DNA of 64,000 nt from Rhizomys pruinosus (taxonomy: Eukaryota; Chordata; Mammalia; Rodentia; Spalacidae). Shown here one piece after another: positions 21,898-33,440 of the stretch (positions are counted from its first letter, which is position 1; each line of letters opens with the position of its first letter). The notes beneath the pieces are model-generated. The model saw only the letters and a program-made list of their open reading frames with translations, had not been told where the DNA came from and did not search any database. Location of the stretch: positions 2,407,664-2,471,663 of the forward strand of contig VZQC01000544.1 of the NCBI GenBank assembly GCA_009823505.1. The letters run 5' to 3'. Both the position numbers and the translations under genes were made by a program.

Positions 21898-22455
21898 AAA
21901 TGAGATGTTCTTAGTAAAAAATGAGACCTATAGAATGGCCTTCAGGTTTCCTTTCTGGCCTGGGGAATGTTTTAAAGTGTCCAGTTCTTAGGCTACAGGC
22001 CTGATTTGGTCCTGGCAAGCAGGCATTCTGCATCATCTGACTGTGCAGTTTTATACAATTATTTGTATTGATGTCGAGTAAAAACTGTCATTGCCATGGA
22101 AACCTCTATGTTTCATCAGCCTTTGTTTAAGATAAAGCAAAGAATCACATCCTTTTCACAATGGCATGTCGCCCTCTTTAATTTCACGGATAAAATGAAA
22201 ACCAGAGCTGTATCCTTGTTGCTAACTAGTGTTCTTAAGCAACATAACATCAAGAAAAGCTAAACCAAAGGGCTCCGTAGGCCAGTAGACTCCCAAGAGA
22301 CTTGCAGAGCTGCTCGTCGCCCTTTTGGGCTTCTGCATTTCAGAGCACACATTTTCGTAAATCTCCCTGACCTCATATTACTAAGGATTTTTAAAAATTT
22401 ACATCCAACAAAGCTCATTGTATGTATTTGTGGAGTGTGTGTGCACGTGCGCATT
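21898..22455. other. Unassigned sequence
   Basis: No repeat or gene recognised. Confidence 0.4.
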
Positions 22456-22499
22456 TCTATGAGGTTTGGCAAATGCACTAAGTCGTGTAACAAGAAAAC

Positions 22500-23116
22500 A
22501 GAATATCAGCCCTCATCATCTACCCTCTCCCTCAAGTTTCCCTGTTTTTTTCTCCACATGTGCCTGACTCTTAGCAACCACAGATCTGTTCATCCTCATA
22601 CTTGTTATTTTAGCGAAATGTCATATAAATATAGGATCATACAGTATAATACAAGATATAAACTTTGAGCTTTTTTCTTAGCAAGATGCATATAAGATTT
22701 ATACATGATATTGTGTTTATCCACAATTTGTTCTTTTTTTAAATTTATCATTTTTTTATGTGTGTGAGTGTACTGTCTGCATGTAGATCGGTGCACCCGT
22801 GTCATGCAATGCCGCGGAGGTCAGAAGAGGGCGTCAGATTCCCCCGAAACTGGAGTTAAAGATGGTTCTCAGCCACCATGTGGGTGCTGGGAATCAAACC
22901 CCGGTCCTCTGCAAGAGCAGTCAGCGCTCTTAATCTCTGAGCCATCTCTCCATCCCCCACAATTTGTTCTTTTCTACTGTTTGGTAATATACAATTGTAC
23001 GGATGTGCCATAGATTTCTTTTTTTTTTTTTAATGTTTTCTAGTGGAGAGACATTGGATTTGTTTTCAGTTTGGGACAATTGTCAGTAATTCTACTATTA
23101 AAAATAAATGTACAAA
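22500..23116 (-). mobile_element. Ancient L1 (L1M-type) fragment, minus strand, split by a B2
   Basis: Old-L1 phrases in reverse include agcaaccacagatctgttca, gaaatgtcatataaatatag, gatcatacagtataatac, tttggtaatatacaattg and acattggatttgttttcagt. The order fits the 3' half of an ancient mammalian L1. It probably continues at 23,841-24,010. Confidence 0.65.
22722..22973 (-). mobile_element. B2-family SINE, minus strand, with 16 bp TSD
   Basis: B2 spans 22,738-22,957 inside the ancient L1. The duplication cacaatttgttctttt is exact at 22,722-22,737 and 22,958-22,973. It belongs to the shorter B2 type without the CCAGTTCCAGGGG insert. Confidence 0.95.
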
Positions 23117-23200
23117 AATCCCAGGTGTGGTGGTGCACACCTTTAATTTCGGAAGGTGGATCTCTGCAAAGAGGCAGAGTTCTGAGCTCTTAAAGACACA
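23117..23200 (+). mobile_element. B1 SINE fragment with internal deletion, plus strand
   Basis: The B1 start (caggtgtggtggtgcacacc, then tttaatttcgg) passes directly into ggtggatctctgcaaagagg, so the middle and the 3' end are altered or missing. Confidence 0.65.
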
Positions 23201-23205
23201 GACCA

Positions 23206-23592
23206 TAATGTCTTCATTTTCTGCTAAGTAAGATAGCACTGTGGCTGTGGCTTCAAGATGAACAGCTGTTAAGTGAGATTACAGAAGCAGAACAAGCCAT
23301 TATTTATTAATGTTTTTACAACAATTACACATGTCTGGGAAGAGGGTAGGGGCCTTCTGCAGTTAGCACTTCTTGGAGTTATCTCATAGGCTCCTAGCTA
23401 GGGAGAAGCTAAGTGTTTTCTCTGGACTTAAGCTAAGTTCTCTAGCTGATATCTTAGGATTCTTTAAGACAGTTGCTTTGTTCAAAATGGACCTTCTTCA
23501 GCCATCACACAGAGAGACCCTGCATCAAAAAAGGACAAAAAACTTAGATGTACATGAACTCAGGCTTTCACTTCATCTAGATAACCATCAAA
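23206..23592. other. Unassigned sequence
   Basis: No recognisable repeat or gene. It sits inside what was once one ancient L1 and so is probably an older insertion. Confidence 0.35.
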
Positions 23593-23856
23593 GAGTGAGA
23601 CTTTTTAAATAATTTTTTAAATTTATTTTTTATGTGTATGAATGTACTGTCTGCATGTATGTTTGTGCACCTGCAATGCTGCGGAGGTCAGAAGAGGGTG
23701 CGGGATTCCCTTGGAACTGGAGTTCTCCTGGAATTAGAGTTACAGACGGTTCTCAGCTGCCATGTGGGTGCTGGGGATTGAACTCAGGTCCTCTGCAAGA
23801 GCAGTCGGTGCTCTTAACCGCTAGGCCATCTCTCCAGCCCAGGAGTGAGACATTTG
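23593..23856 (-). mobile_element. B2 SINE, minus strand, with imperfect TSD
   Basis: B2 spans about 23,607-23,840. It is flanked by gagtgagacttttt and gagtgagacattt. A small deletion has removed part of the tgcacccgtgtcgtgc region. Confidence 0.9.
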
Positions 23857-24010
23857 AGCCACACTGCCAGTGCATGTTTGCATTTGTCAAATTCTTCTCC
23901 AAAGTAGTTTCATTTTGCATTCTCACTTACAGATATGTTCTTTTTGTTCCTCATCTTTGTCAATGATTGGTACTGTCAGACTTTTAAAATTACAGCAGTG
24001 GTAAATAAAT
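23841..24010 (-). mobile_element. Ancient L1 fragment, minus strand (probable continuation)
   Basis: It contains gcatttgtcaaattcttctc and gcattctcacttacagatat with an old-L1 flavour, in the orientation and order expected to follow 22,500-23,116. Confidence 0.45.
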
Positions 24011-24117
24011 AATGTTATAGATTGCATGCTTTCTTTATATTTTCTTAATTACAAGTAACAGGTAAACTCATTTGATTTTCAGATTTGTCATCTGTATTTT
24101 TTTCTTTAGTGAAATTG

Positions 24118-24300
24118 ACAACGGATTTTTATTTTTTTCCATTTAAAATTTTTATTATACTTTTTGTGTGTGTTGTATGTGTATAATGTACGCGTGTAAG
24201 TGCAATGCATGAGTGCATTGGCATGCATGTGAAGTTCAGATGACAATTTGGGGGAGTTAGTTCTTTCCTTCCACCTTATTGAGATTTGAGTCTCTCTTGT
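24118..24300 (-). mobile_element. Degenerate B3/B2-like SINE, minus strand
   Basis: The phrases gtgaagttcagatgacaatt and gggggagttagttctttcct match the B3-type body in reverse. The head end is weak. Confidence 0.5.
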
Positions 24301-25230
24301 TTCACTCTGTGTTCCTGGTTGGCTGGCCTGAAAACACACATACACACACGTACACACTCACGCTTGAGCGTGCATGCCACACACACACATTTATATAATT
24401 CTATACAGTAAAATTTGTGTCCCCAAATGTATTTTAGCATGAGAGTGAACAGATTGGCTGATAAGTTAGGCTGAAGGTCTGGGGCACACAAAGCTGAGAT
24501 GGTAAGATACAGAAAAGCCTCCAGTAATGTAAGCTCAGGACCATAGGTCTGGGCCTGAAAGGATCCCAGGGACCCAAGCTGGCCTGAAGGCTGAGATGGC
24601 AGAGGGAACTCACCTGGCAAAGTCTGGAGGGGGTGCAGATCTGAAGTAGGTAAGGATCTCTGCAACTCAAGGGCATCTGAGAGCTGAGATGATAGGGCAC
24701 CAGGAAACCCCAGAGAGAGTTTTTGAGCCTCTGTTTTAATTTTATTTTCAGTGGTTTGTTCAGCTGGCTTTCTACATTGAGTTTATATTCTGTAACATTC
24801 CTAAGTTCATTATGTGGTTTGGGTCAGTTTCCTCTAAATCCAAATGATAAATGAGTTAAGACAGCAACTGTATACACACATACACACACATGTACATGCA
24901 CACACACATGCACATGCACACAAACATATGCACACAACAACAACAACCACCCTCAAACACAGGATCTTCACATACACCCATACAGGATATTCCTGCAGAT
25001 TTCTTTAACTCACAAACTATCTTTTTTTGAAACGTATTTTCATTTACTCTTCAGAGTTAGTCTTTTTTTGTGTTCTGACCAGTTTTATTTTACCCATTGA
25101 GAAAGATGGACTCTTATAGGTTTGCATTGTACATTAGAAGTCTATAAACTCTGTTTTTAAGCTGACGTTCTACATATTCTTTATTTTCAAGAAATGTGCT
25201 CACTCTGATTTGTTTTCCCACTCTTATTTA
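24301..25230. other. Unassigned sequence with CA-rich runs
   Basis: It contains imperfect (CA)n and ACAC/ATGC-type runs at about 24,340-24,390 and 24,870-24,940. The 129-codon minus-strand frame at 24,276-24,665 has no known motif and spans a SINE edge. Confidence 0.4.
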
Positions 25231-25234
25231 AAAA

Positions 25235-25437
25235 TATAGTTATATATTTTTTGTTTTATAAGTATGTGCATGTACCAGAGAGTATGTATGTACAATGTAT
25301 ATAGAAGCTTGAGGAGTTCAGAACAGATTATTGGACGTCCAGGAGTTAGAAGTGGCTATGGATGTGGGAGCTCAGAACCGAACTTGGGTTCTCTGAGATT
25401 TAATCTTAATTGCTGAGCTATCTCTCCAGGCTCCCAA
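25235..25437 (-). mobile_element. B3-type SINE, minus strand
   Basis: A reversed SINE body (acgtccaggagttagaagtg, gaaccgaacttgggttctct) ends with tgagctatctctccaggc. The insertion is old and diverged. Confidence 0.7.
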
Positions 25438-25439
25438 AT

Positions 25440-26285
25440 CTCATTTTTAATTTTTCGTCATCCCAATGTTCATGCAGACAAAAACCCATTCCTCCATCAC
25501 ATTAATTCAAAAAAATCTTTATTATTTTTCTGGATGTCTGAAGAACTCATGTAGATCTCCAAGTCTACTGAGTGCTTAGTGAGACCAACAATTCTTCTAA
25601 TCCTTGGTATTTGACGTGTTGATTAAAGCAGACTTGGATATGAGGAATATTTCAGTGTATCTTATTTCAATGAAATATAGCCTGTCACTGAGAATGTGTG
25701 AAGATATGACAGATACATGTCCATGTTTATAGTGACTTTAATTCAAGGTCCATAAACTCTTAGCCTTATTGACAATTCAAGTCATGTCTATGACTTTCTG
25801 TAGTCTAGCAGTCGCACTGGCTCAACAGGTTCTTTGGGGTAGGGACTTTATCTCATTATATTTTACTTCTGGTGCCTGGCTCAGTACATGAAAAATTCAT
25901 AGATGTTGGATAAGAATTCTTACCTTACATTCCATACACTTCCATGTGAAGGGCTTTCTTCAGAGTAACATTCTTGGCCCCCTGCCCTAAGTCCTCATAC
26001 TTTCTCTAGTTTTGGGATCTATCGTCCTGCAATAGTGGTTTTTTTTTTCATCTGGTTTCAGAATACAAATAAGATTACCTTCGGAATCCATTGTTTTATG
26101 TACTAACTAAATTATTAATTAAAAAAGACATTGTATTACTATCACAGAGACAAAGTGATAGAATAGAACTAAAAATTCTCAACTAACTTTTTGTTTTCAG
26201 TCATTGACTTTTAACTAGTTGTCAACAATTCAGTACAAAAAAATCATTACGACTGGATGTGCACATGAAGAAGCAAGAAAAAAAA
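25440..26285. other. Mostly unassigned; possible ancient repeat tail near 25,830-25,915
   Basis: The stretch gtagggactttatctcatta followed by ggtgcctggctcagtacatg resembles the end of an old pan-mammalian repeat. The remainder is not recognised. Confidence 0.35.
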
Positions 26286-26289
26286 ATGA

Positions 26290-26860
26290 ACCTGGGCCTT
26301 AATCTTATATATAAAATTAACTCAGAATACATAGTAGACCTAAAAACAACAATAAAACCTATACAATTCTTAAAATAAAAGAATCCTCATTGCCTTAGAG
26401 CAAGATAAGAAGGGCTAACAGGGATGGATATGACCAAATACATTATATACATGTCTGAAATTGTCATAATGAAACTCATTCTTTATAGTTAATATGCATT
26501 CATCAAAACATAAAAAGAAAAAAGTAGATAAATTGTACTACATGAAAATTAAAAAAAAAACTGTTTCAAATAACTCACAGAATGAAAATAATGCTTAAGT
26601 CCTATATGTGATAAGGGACTTGGACATAGATTGATAAAGAATTCTTATAACTCAATAAATGTAAAGGCAACTCAGACAAAAAATGGGCAGAGGACATGAA
26701 CAGACATTTTTCCAAAGCTAGCAGAACACCAACAAGCTTATGAAAAGAGGGTCAATGTGATTTAAGAGCATGGAAATGCCAATGGAAACCACAATACACT
26801 CCCACTAGGATGGCTATGAAAACAACATAAATCACACATCTCTGGAAGAATCTAGAAAAG
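26290..26860 (+). mobile_element. Ancient L1 (L1M-type) ORF2 3' part, plus strand, segment 1
   Basis: It contains old-L1 landmarks in order: taaaacctatacaattctta, gaattcttataactcaataa, aaaaatgggcagaggacatg, aacagacatttttccaaagc and caccaacaagcttatgaaaa. The element continues at 28,890 after about 2 kb of inserted sequence. Confidence 0.75.
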
Positions 26861-27185
26861 GGGCATCCCTATAAGTCAGCACAATGCTCTATTGGGTCTG
26901 CCCACCTTTTGTGAGACCTGATTTAGGAAGGTTTAATTTTCCTTTTTTTCCTTCTGGATGCTGGCCAGAACACTTTTCCTGGTACATTGGGCTTTCTTGC
27001 ACTTTCTCTATAAGCCCCTCCCACCCTGGGCCTACTTGGCTGACCTTCATGCCAGCTTAACTCAAACAGCGTGTCTCCTGCCCCTTTTCCCCTCCATTCT
27101 CCTCCAGGCAGCTGCTGAGATTTATAGCTTGACTTCCCAGTGATTTATTTTTAAACTCTAATAAAATTGTTCTCAAGCTTTAAAA
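26861..27185. other. Unassigned, possibly LTR-derived
   Basis: A C-rich stretch (cccctcccaccctgggccta) is followed by ctctaataaaattgttctca. It could be an old LTR end but I cannot name it. Confidence 0.3.
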
Positions 27186-27835
27186 ACTAAATGCTGAGCT
27201 GAGGAGGTCGGTCTGGAGATGCTGCAGAACCTGCCTCCCAGATCATCTGTGGGTTGAACTTTTCAAGTCTGCAATAAAAAAAAAAAAAGGCCTCCAATAA
27301 ACTGCACTGAAAGGGTGAAAATAAACAAACTGGAAGAGTAAAACGTTGAAGAGGAAGCACCTGAAGAATTTGTGGTAGAAAAAGTACTACAGAGATGCTC
27401 AATGGGCAGAGCATTCTCGGAAGCAGAAGGAATTTATAGATGCCGGTAGTACTTGGGAACCTGAAGAAAATTCAGATTTCCAGAGTTAGTGGAAGCATTT
27501 TTTTTTTTTATTCTCAAAGAGCTGGTAAAGAAAAAGATTGTACAAAAAGAAAGTTCTTACCTGATAGTGACTCTGATGATAGCAAATCAAAGAAGAAAAG
27601 AGTTTGCTACTGGCAAACCAAGAGGCTTGTCCTGAACCAATAACTGGTGCTAGAGACAGTAGTGTTGAATTGACGTTTCTCATAAAATGGAAGAATTTAA
27701 ATGTGGCCGAGTTGGTGCTGGCAAAAGAGGCATATGCGAAGAGTCCTTAGATTAGAATTGCTTTTTATGAACAGAGACTGGCTTGCCATTCTTGTCTGGA
27801 AGATGGAGTTCGAAAATTGTATTTTTAATATGCAT
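27186..27835 (+). pseudogene. CBX3 (HP1-gamma) processed pseudogene
   Basis: An intronless, mutated copy of the mRNA for CBX3, the chromodomain protein that binds methylated histone H3 lysine 9. Recognisable parts come in order: the start region with ATG changed to AAG (about 27,289), an EEAPEEFVVEKV-like chromodomain entry (about 27,350), a [14 protein letters not shown] segment (about 27,450), a hinge reading [13 protein letters not shown] followed by [13 protein letters not shown] (27,520-27,600), and the chromoshadow end [19 protein letters not shown] then ACHSCLEDG (27,710-27,805). Part of the chromodomain, the start of the chromoshadow domain, frame and stops are damaged. The AGKEKD and [16 protein letters not shown] hinge fits CBX3 rather than CBX1 or CBX5. 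The sequence after 27,835 may be its 3' UTR, but I could not verify that, nor find a TSD. Confidence 0.9.
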
Positions 27836-28885
27836 GTATACATATATACACATATATAGATAGATTTTGGTTTCTGATTTACAATTGTGAAAAAATATTC
27901 TAATGAAAATCAAGTTTGATATGTTGATTTTGAAAGTATTGAGAGTTGGGATCTTTTTTTTTTTGCATCAAAAGGCATTGATAACTGAGAAAATGACAGC
28001 TTTCTGTAGTTGTTCCCTTTATTAATAGAATGTTTGAGGCCATGGTGTATTTACTCTGCCATTAGTGAAAGTTTTTTTCTAAATGTTGGGGAAATTCCCT
28101 ACTCACAAATCAATCAGATATTATTTTTAATTGGGATGCAGAAGGATAGTCTGAGTTTCTTGAGTATATGAATCAATATGCATGAAATACTTATGTGATT
28201 TCTTTAAATATTCATAAAAACAAAAGCTATGGGTGATAAAACACATTGATAAGATTCAATCATTGTGAACAACCTAAGAAATCACTTTGAGGTCAGTTGA
28301 AAATTTTCCTGAAGCCACAAACTTTCAAATTAAATAGATGATTCTGTATTAGATTGGGCATTTTAGCCTGGGTAATTTAAAGGCAGCCACATCCGAACTC
28401 ATAAATGATCACATATCTGCAATAGTTTATTTACAAAATTTTGTCGGTATGAACTCCCCACTCAGACAAGGAATCTGTACAAATAGTGGCTTGTTTTAAT
28501 TGGCTAATGCAACTTGAATAGATGTGCAAAAGTTTGTCTTGTGAGCCATCTCTTTAGAAAAGTTGAAATGCATGTACTAAGAGGTTATGATTCACAGAAT
28601 GGTGAAGATAGTTCACCGAACTGTGATCATGGTTAGAGATTTTGACAGCTTAGGAGTGCTGGCAAGAACAGGTGAGCAAAATTTGGTGCTATAAACTATT
28701 GGCCTGCATGTCTTTTTCTTTACCTTGACTCATCCCTTCCTGGTAGGCTCAGTCTTTTCAGTATTTGGGCTACTCATTCAACAGAAGCCAGAAAAATGAT
28801 TTTGTCATATTAGAATGATATTCAATCATACATTGTTTTTACTTCATTGTAAATAATGGTGAATCATGATGAGTAGTTTTATATT
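27836..28885. other. Unassigned, possibly CBX3-derived 3' UTR
   Basis: AT-rich with no long frames. It follows the pseudogene directly and lies inside the gap of the ancient L1, so all or part of it may have arrived with the CBX3 copy. Confidence 0.35.
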
Positions 28886-29312
28886 CCTTAAAAAAGAATC
28901 TAGAGAAATTGGAATTCTCATATGCTATTGGTCAGAATGTAAAACAGCGATTATTTTGGAAAATACCTTGACAATTCTTCAAATATTATGTAAACAGCAA
29001 AATGTTAATCTTCAGATTGCACCCAAGAGGAATAAAAACAAATGTGAGCATAAAAACTTGTATGTGAATATTTATATTGTGTTATTCAGAGTGGACCAAA
29101 ATTACAACTGAAAAGCCATCAATTGCTGAATATATAAACAGAGTGTGGCATGTATGTATAAGAGTATATTGCCTGGTAACACAAGGACATGTAGTACTGG
29201 TATAAGCTACAGCACTGTTTGACCATGAAAAAAGTATGATCAGTGAAAATTCTAGACACAAACTCACAGAGCTTTATTCATGGCAATATGGGAAATTCTG
29301 CAAAGGTAGAAA
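28886..29312 (+). mobile_element. Ancient L1 3' part, plus strand, segment 2
   Basis: It picks up where 26,860 ends: gagaaattggaattctcata, tgctattggtcagaatgtaa, aaaaacttgtatgtgaatat, ccatcaattgctgaatatat, then gtagaaag. The frame is heavily broken. Confidence 0.8.
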
Positions 29313-29437
29313 GTATATTAATTAGCTGGATTTGTGTGGCTCCTGCCTATAACCCCAGCACTTGAGAGTCAGAGACAGCAGGATCAGAGTTCAAGGGTAG
29401 CCTGGGGCTGCACAGTCAGAACCTGTGATAAACAGAA
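29313..29437 (+). mobile_element. Degenerate B1/B4-type SINE, plus strand
   Basis: The stretch gctggatttgtgtggctcct, cctataaccccagcacttga, then gttcaagggtagcctggggc matches a B1-like body. Confidence 0.6.
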
Positions 29438-29439
29438 AT

Positions 29440-30345
29440 TGACAGGAAAGAAGGCCGTCATAAACGCAGACTAATGTAATTTCTTACTAAGTGCAAAATA
29501 TGTTTCCTTACATTTACAGTTGAGTATCCCAGTTGTCACTCATCAAAGAAGCTTCTGTTGCACCAGACAGAGGCTATTACAGTATATGACAACTGGTCAC
29601 ACAGACACTGTCAGTGAAGTGCCCAAGCCTAACTGGCATGTCTGCAGTGCAACCTCTACACCGAAGGCTCATTCTACAGAGAACAAGAGATAAAGAGAAC
29701 ACCAATGAATTTCTCAACTGTCACTAATGAAGCTCCCTCATACAACAGAAGGTCAGGAAAACAAAAGAGCACAAATAGTCAAAGTACGGAGATTAGGAGT
29801 CTGCAGAGTGTGGATCTTGGGGCAGGATTCCTATATTGATCTTCACTCACCCAGGGCTCAGGGACCATTGCAGAAGATGGGGCAGAAAGATTGTAAGAGC
29901 CAGGGAGATGATGCATGACCATATGGAAGTAGAATCATACATGCTCCAGAGATCCTTTCATATGCTCCTACAGTGGTGGCGTCAGGATTCATAAGACCCA
30001 TGCAAACTTAAGCAGTCAAAACTCAGCATAGAACTGTGGAAATGGGCAGCAGGTCCCAATCTTAGCAAAACTATTGGCAGCTGATTACTGCTGAGTGAGG
30101 AAGAGCTGATCTTTTCTAAAATAAGGGACTCTGGATGGGTTGACTAGACTCAGTGGATGAACTTGCACTGAGGAATATCTAGGGATGCTAATTTGAAAAA
30201 ATGGGCCTTGACACAAATGACAGAGTGTATGAATTCCAGTGGGGGGGGCTTTTGAAGGATGTCAGTGGGGAGGGGGGTATAAAGAGGATTAAGATTGATT
30301 GAGATTTTCTGTATGAAATACACAAAAACTCAATAGAAAAGCAGT
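29440..30345 (+). mobile_element. Rodent L1 3' UTR copy, plus strand
   Basis: It shares its order of landmarks with 56,700-57,480: acagaggctattacagtata, cactggtcacac-type text, gaccattgcagaagatgggg, gcagctgattactgctgagt, then a G-rich stretch (30,240-30,280) and gtatgaaatacacaaaaact with caatagaaa at the end. Confidence 0.7.
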
Positions 30346-30505
30346 GGTTGCCTAGAAGTGGAGATCTGGAACAATGGAGAGTGACTAATGGTTATATTTT
30401 TTGAGATAATGAAAATCTTGTAAAACTGTGATGATACATTTAATTGTAAGCTTTATTTGTAAATTGGATGATATGTGAAGTGTCCTATAATAGAGCTACT
30501 TTTAA
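30346..30505 (+). mobile_element. Ancient L1 3' end, plus strand, segment 3
   Basis: It starts gcagtggttgcctagaagtg, the expected continuation of the ancient L1 broken at 29,312, and runs through gagtgactaatggttatatt to taaattggatgatatgtgaa. Confidence 0.75.
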
Positions 30506-30529
30506 AGGCAAATTAAAATCGAGGTGGGC

Positions 30530-30892
30530 AGAAACATGAACTTGTTTACTAGGGTTTCTTAGGATTATTTATAAGACAAATCATCACAAACCACATGTCT
30601 TAAATAAGAGACTTATTCTCTTATAGTTATGGAAGCCAGAAATCCTTAATCAGTTTTTCTGGATTGTAATTAAGGTGCTGACAGGACTATACTCTCTCCA
30701 GAGGTCTGTTCCTTTCTTTTCTATCTTCTGGTGCCTGCCAGCAGCCATTGGCTTACGGTTATATTACTCGAATTTCTGCTTCCAAGGTCACATTCTCCTT
30801 CTTAAATCTCCCTCTACTTATTATTGCAACAATACAAATTTTTATTTAGAGTCCACACAATCATATCCCTAGCTCAAAATCTTTTACACACC
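30530..30892. repeat. Ancient mammalian interspersed repeat, left part
   Basis: It contains aaccacatgtcttaaataag, gagacttattctcttatag, tatggaagccagaaatcc and ttaaggtgctgacaggacta. This layout is shared by a very common pan-mammalian repeat that I cannot name safely. The end of the same element seems to reappear at 31,322-31,372. Confidence 0.5.
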
Positions 30893-31321
30893 ACATATGC
30901 AAATACTTTATTCCAATTTTAAAATAAAACATTTAGACAACAGTTTGAGTGAAGAAAGACTCATGAATTAACCAGCACTGAGTACCAACAGAGATTCAGA
31001 AAGCCCACCCAGCAATGCAACAGCAAGCTTCTTCAGGGTAAACAGGGGAGTAATGTAAAGAAACGGTTCCATTGACTACACTGATAGAGCAACATGTTGC
31101 CTTATTGAACATTGTGTGATGAGCTATTTGCTTTTTCTGCATGTATATACACTGATCAGTTGGCTCTCTGCAGTTGGCTGAAGTTAAGCCATTTGTTAAA
31201 AAATACACTTATAAGTTGTGTTTACTACTAAGTTTGGTTGCAGTTTGTTATTGTAAGAACAAGAAGTGCAGAGGAGACTCAAGTTAATGGCCTGCTCTTA
31301 ACACTTATAAAGTAGCATTTA
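30893..31321. other. Unassigned insertion-like segment
   Basis: This separates the two halves of the preceding ancient repeat, so it was probably inserted. No family recognised and no TSD found. Confidence 0.35.
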
Positions 31322-31373
31322 CATGTTCTAGGGATTAGCACCTGATATTTGGGGGTATTATCCAGCCTACAAA

Positions 31374-31691
31374 ATGCCAAGGCCTATTTTTAAAAGCATC
31401 TCTTTACAGGAGAAAATTACAGACCATACTATCAAAAAATTGTTTGCATTTGCTGGTAAAATTGAGGTAAAAGAAGCAAGTGATCTCTTAACCTCATGGG
31501 TTTACTGTCTTGAAACATTACTAGACTTCTGTGCTGTGCCTCATAAGCCAAGAATTTTTGATACCATTGTCCAATGGCGTTCTCATATTAAAGACTATCA
31601 AAGGCTTTGTCTCAACTTTGTGATAAATGCCAAGTGGGATATTTGTGACCAGTTGGGTTGTCCCACTTGGCATTTATCATTCAAGTTCTGA
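31374..31691 (+). other. Unidentified 105-codon open frame ending in an inverted repeat
   Basis: The frame starts MPRPIFKSISLQEK and includes LLTSWVYCLETLLDFCAVPH and RSHIKDYQRLCLNF. Its composition looks like a folded protein rather than repeat noise, and a tctctttacag tract at 31,399-31,409 could be a splice acceptor. I do not recognise the protein. The last 19 codons are unreliable because bases 31,661-31,679 are an inverted copy of 31,621-31,639. It could be a pseudogene fragment, an isolated exon, or a domesticated element. Confidence 0.35.
31621..31679. repeat. Perfect 19 bp inverted repeat with 21-base spacer
   Basis: The arms tgataaatgccaagtggga (31,621-31,639) and its exact reverse complement (31,661-31,679) flank a 21-base spacer within the open frame. 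Confidence 0.9.
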
Positions 31692-31779
31692 TATTTCCCA
31701 GAAACCATATAGGGCCAAGAAGCATTCCATTTTGTTCATTTTATAAGTTCATGTGCAAACTGTGAAATGCTATCAAGAG

Positions 31780-31935
31780 ATTCTTTTTTTATTTTTGAGA
31801 GTTTTGTACATGGGTATTGTATGTACATTATTTCCATCCTTTCCAGTCCCCACCAACTCTTCCCATGTCTCCCTCTCAATTTCTTGTCCTCTTCTTGGTT
31901 GTTATTGCTACATGTACATACATAAATTTATTAAC
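31780..31935 (-). mobile_element. L1 3' end fragment, minus strand
   Basis: A T-rich start, then gagagttttgtacatgggta and tttccatcctttccagtccc, matches the reversed end of an older rodent L1 3' UTR. Confidence 0.55.
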
Positions 31936-33440
31936 AAGATCTGTGTAAGAATCCAACAAGTTGACATGCCAACATGGATAAGGGAAATTTCATGGAGTCT
32001 CACCTCAAGATGAAGAGCTTCAGGCAATCAATGCATGCTGGCTGGGTGTGGGGATCAGTTTTCTCCAGGGACTAAATCTCTGATAAGTTATTTTATCCCA
32101 AATGGGCAGCCCTAAACACAGGCAGACCAGAGTATCAGTAAATGGACTCAGTACTAATGAAATTCTTTTACTGGATATGCACTCTCTGTAGGGTTCTTTC
32201 TGCAGTACCTCACCACAAGTCCCCTGGCAGCAGCAGGCTTCTAGGAGAAAGGAAGAAGAAAGTCATGTCTCATAAACTGGAAGGACAGCACAAGGGTGTG
32301 CACTTTAAACACATCCTCGAAGAGCTCAAGGGGAATGAAGTTCAAATGAACTTAATTTAAACTTCCTCCAACACTTTATGGAAGAAAATCCGAGATTCAT
32401 GCATCTGAGATGGAAGCAATGAACTCATTTTAAGTTGGAATTTTTGTATTAGATGTCAGTTTTCCCTTGGCATGGTTATGAAAAGATGGTGAATTTGACC
32501 ACAATAATAAAATCACCATGCAGAAACAGTTCCAAGGGTGATTTTGTTCTGAATCTATTTCTGAATAATCAACCTTTTAAATATTTGACCAGGACTGGGA
32601 TCAGTCAGCCCATTTGTCCACCTGGCCATCCCTTACTCTGAGTGATTTTTGAGTTATTCAAGAAAATTAAGTTCAAATTCAGAGACTGGCTAAGCTGAAA
32701 ACCTTAAAGAGAACAAATACACATTTGTGTTTATATGTTAAAGTGTTTGCTAAAAATAAAACAAAACAAATCTCTGTCTTAATATCATAAATTATACACA
32801 AAATCCTAAAAGCACAGAATCCTTGTTTTTTTTTTTTTTGTATACTTTGTCTAAAAACAGACATCATTTGTATATTTGATATTAGGATACCTGTAGGTTT
32901 GTTGGAAGAAAAATTACACAGACTATAGTTCCGTGTGTACTTCAGTGGGTACAAACAAGCAAGCATATATCATAACTACATACTCTGTAAATCAACTTCA
33001 GAGGGAAGGAAGGAAGGGGTAAAACTGTCATCATGAGGTGGACAGGAGAGACTTGGTGACAACGTGATGTTTGTACAGACATTTGAAGAAACTGTGATGT
33101 CACCATCATGGCACAAAAGACCATTGGGCATGGAGAGCTAAGTAAAAATATACAAAGGAGGGAAAAACTGATTCTTTACTGGAGCAAAAGATTCTCTCCC
33201 AATCAAAACTCAGGATAAAAGATTTTTTTTTCTTTTTCCATGCATGTCTTCCCCTCTCCATCCTGAGAATGTACTTGAGCTGCCTTTCACTTTTTCTGAT
33301 CTCATAATATTTGAACGGAATAGATCTAATTGTGCCATTCCAGATGTGTCCCTATATACCTCAGAGTCCTGATTTACTCATGCATTACTACACAGGTAGT
33401 GGAATCAAAGGGAGAGGAGCAGATTTCCATGGAATAGGGA
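31936..33440. other. Unassigned sequence
   Basis: A 1.5 kb stretch without recognised repeats. The frames at 31,753-32,013, 32,142-32,360 and 32,679-32,966 show no known motif. Confidence 0.4.

Noticed and set aside
21470..21991. 173-codon plus-strand frame
   Set aside because: It is again carried by an antisense B2 with an exact TSD, so the frame is a by-product of the insertion.
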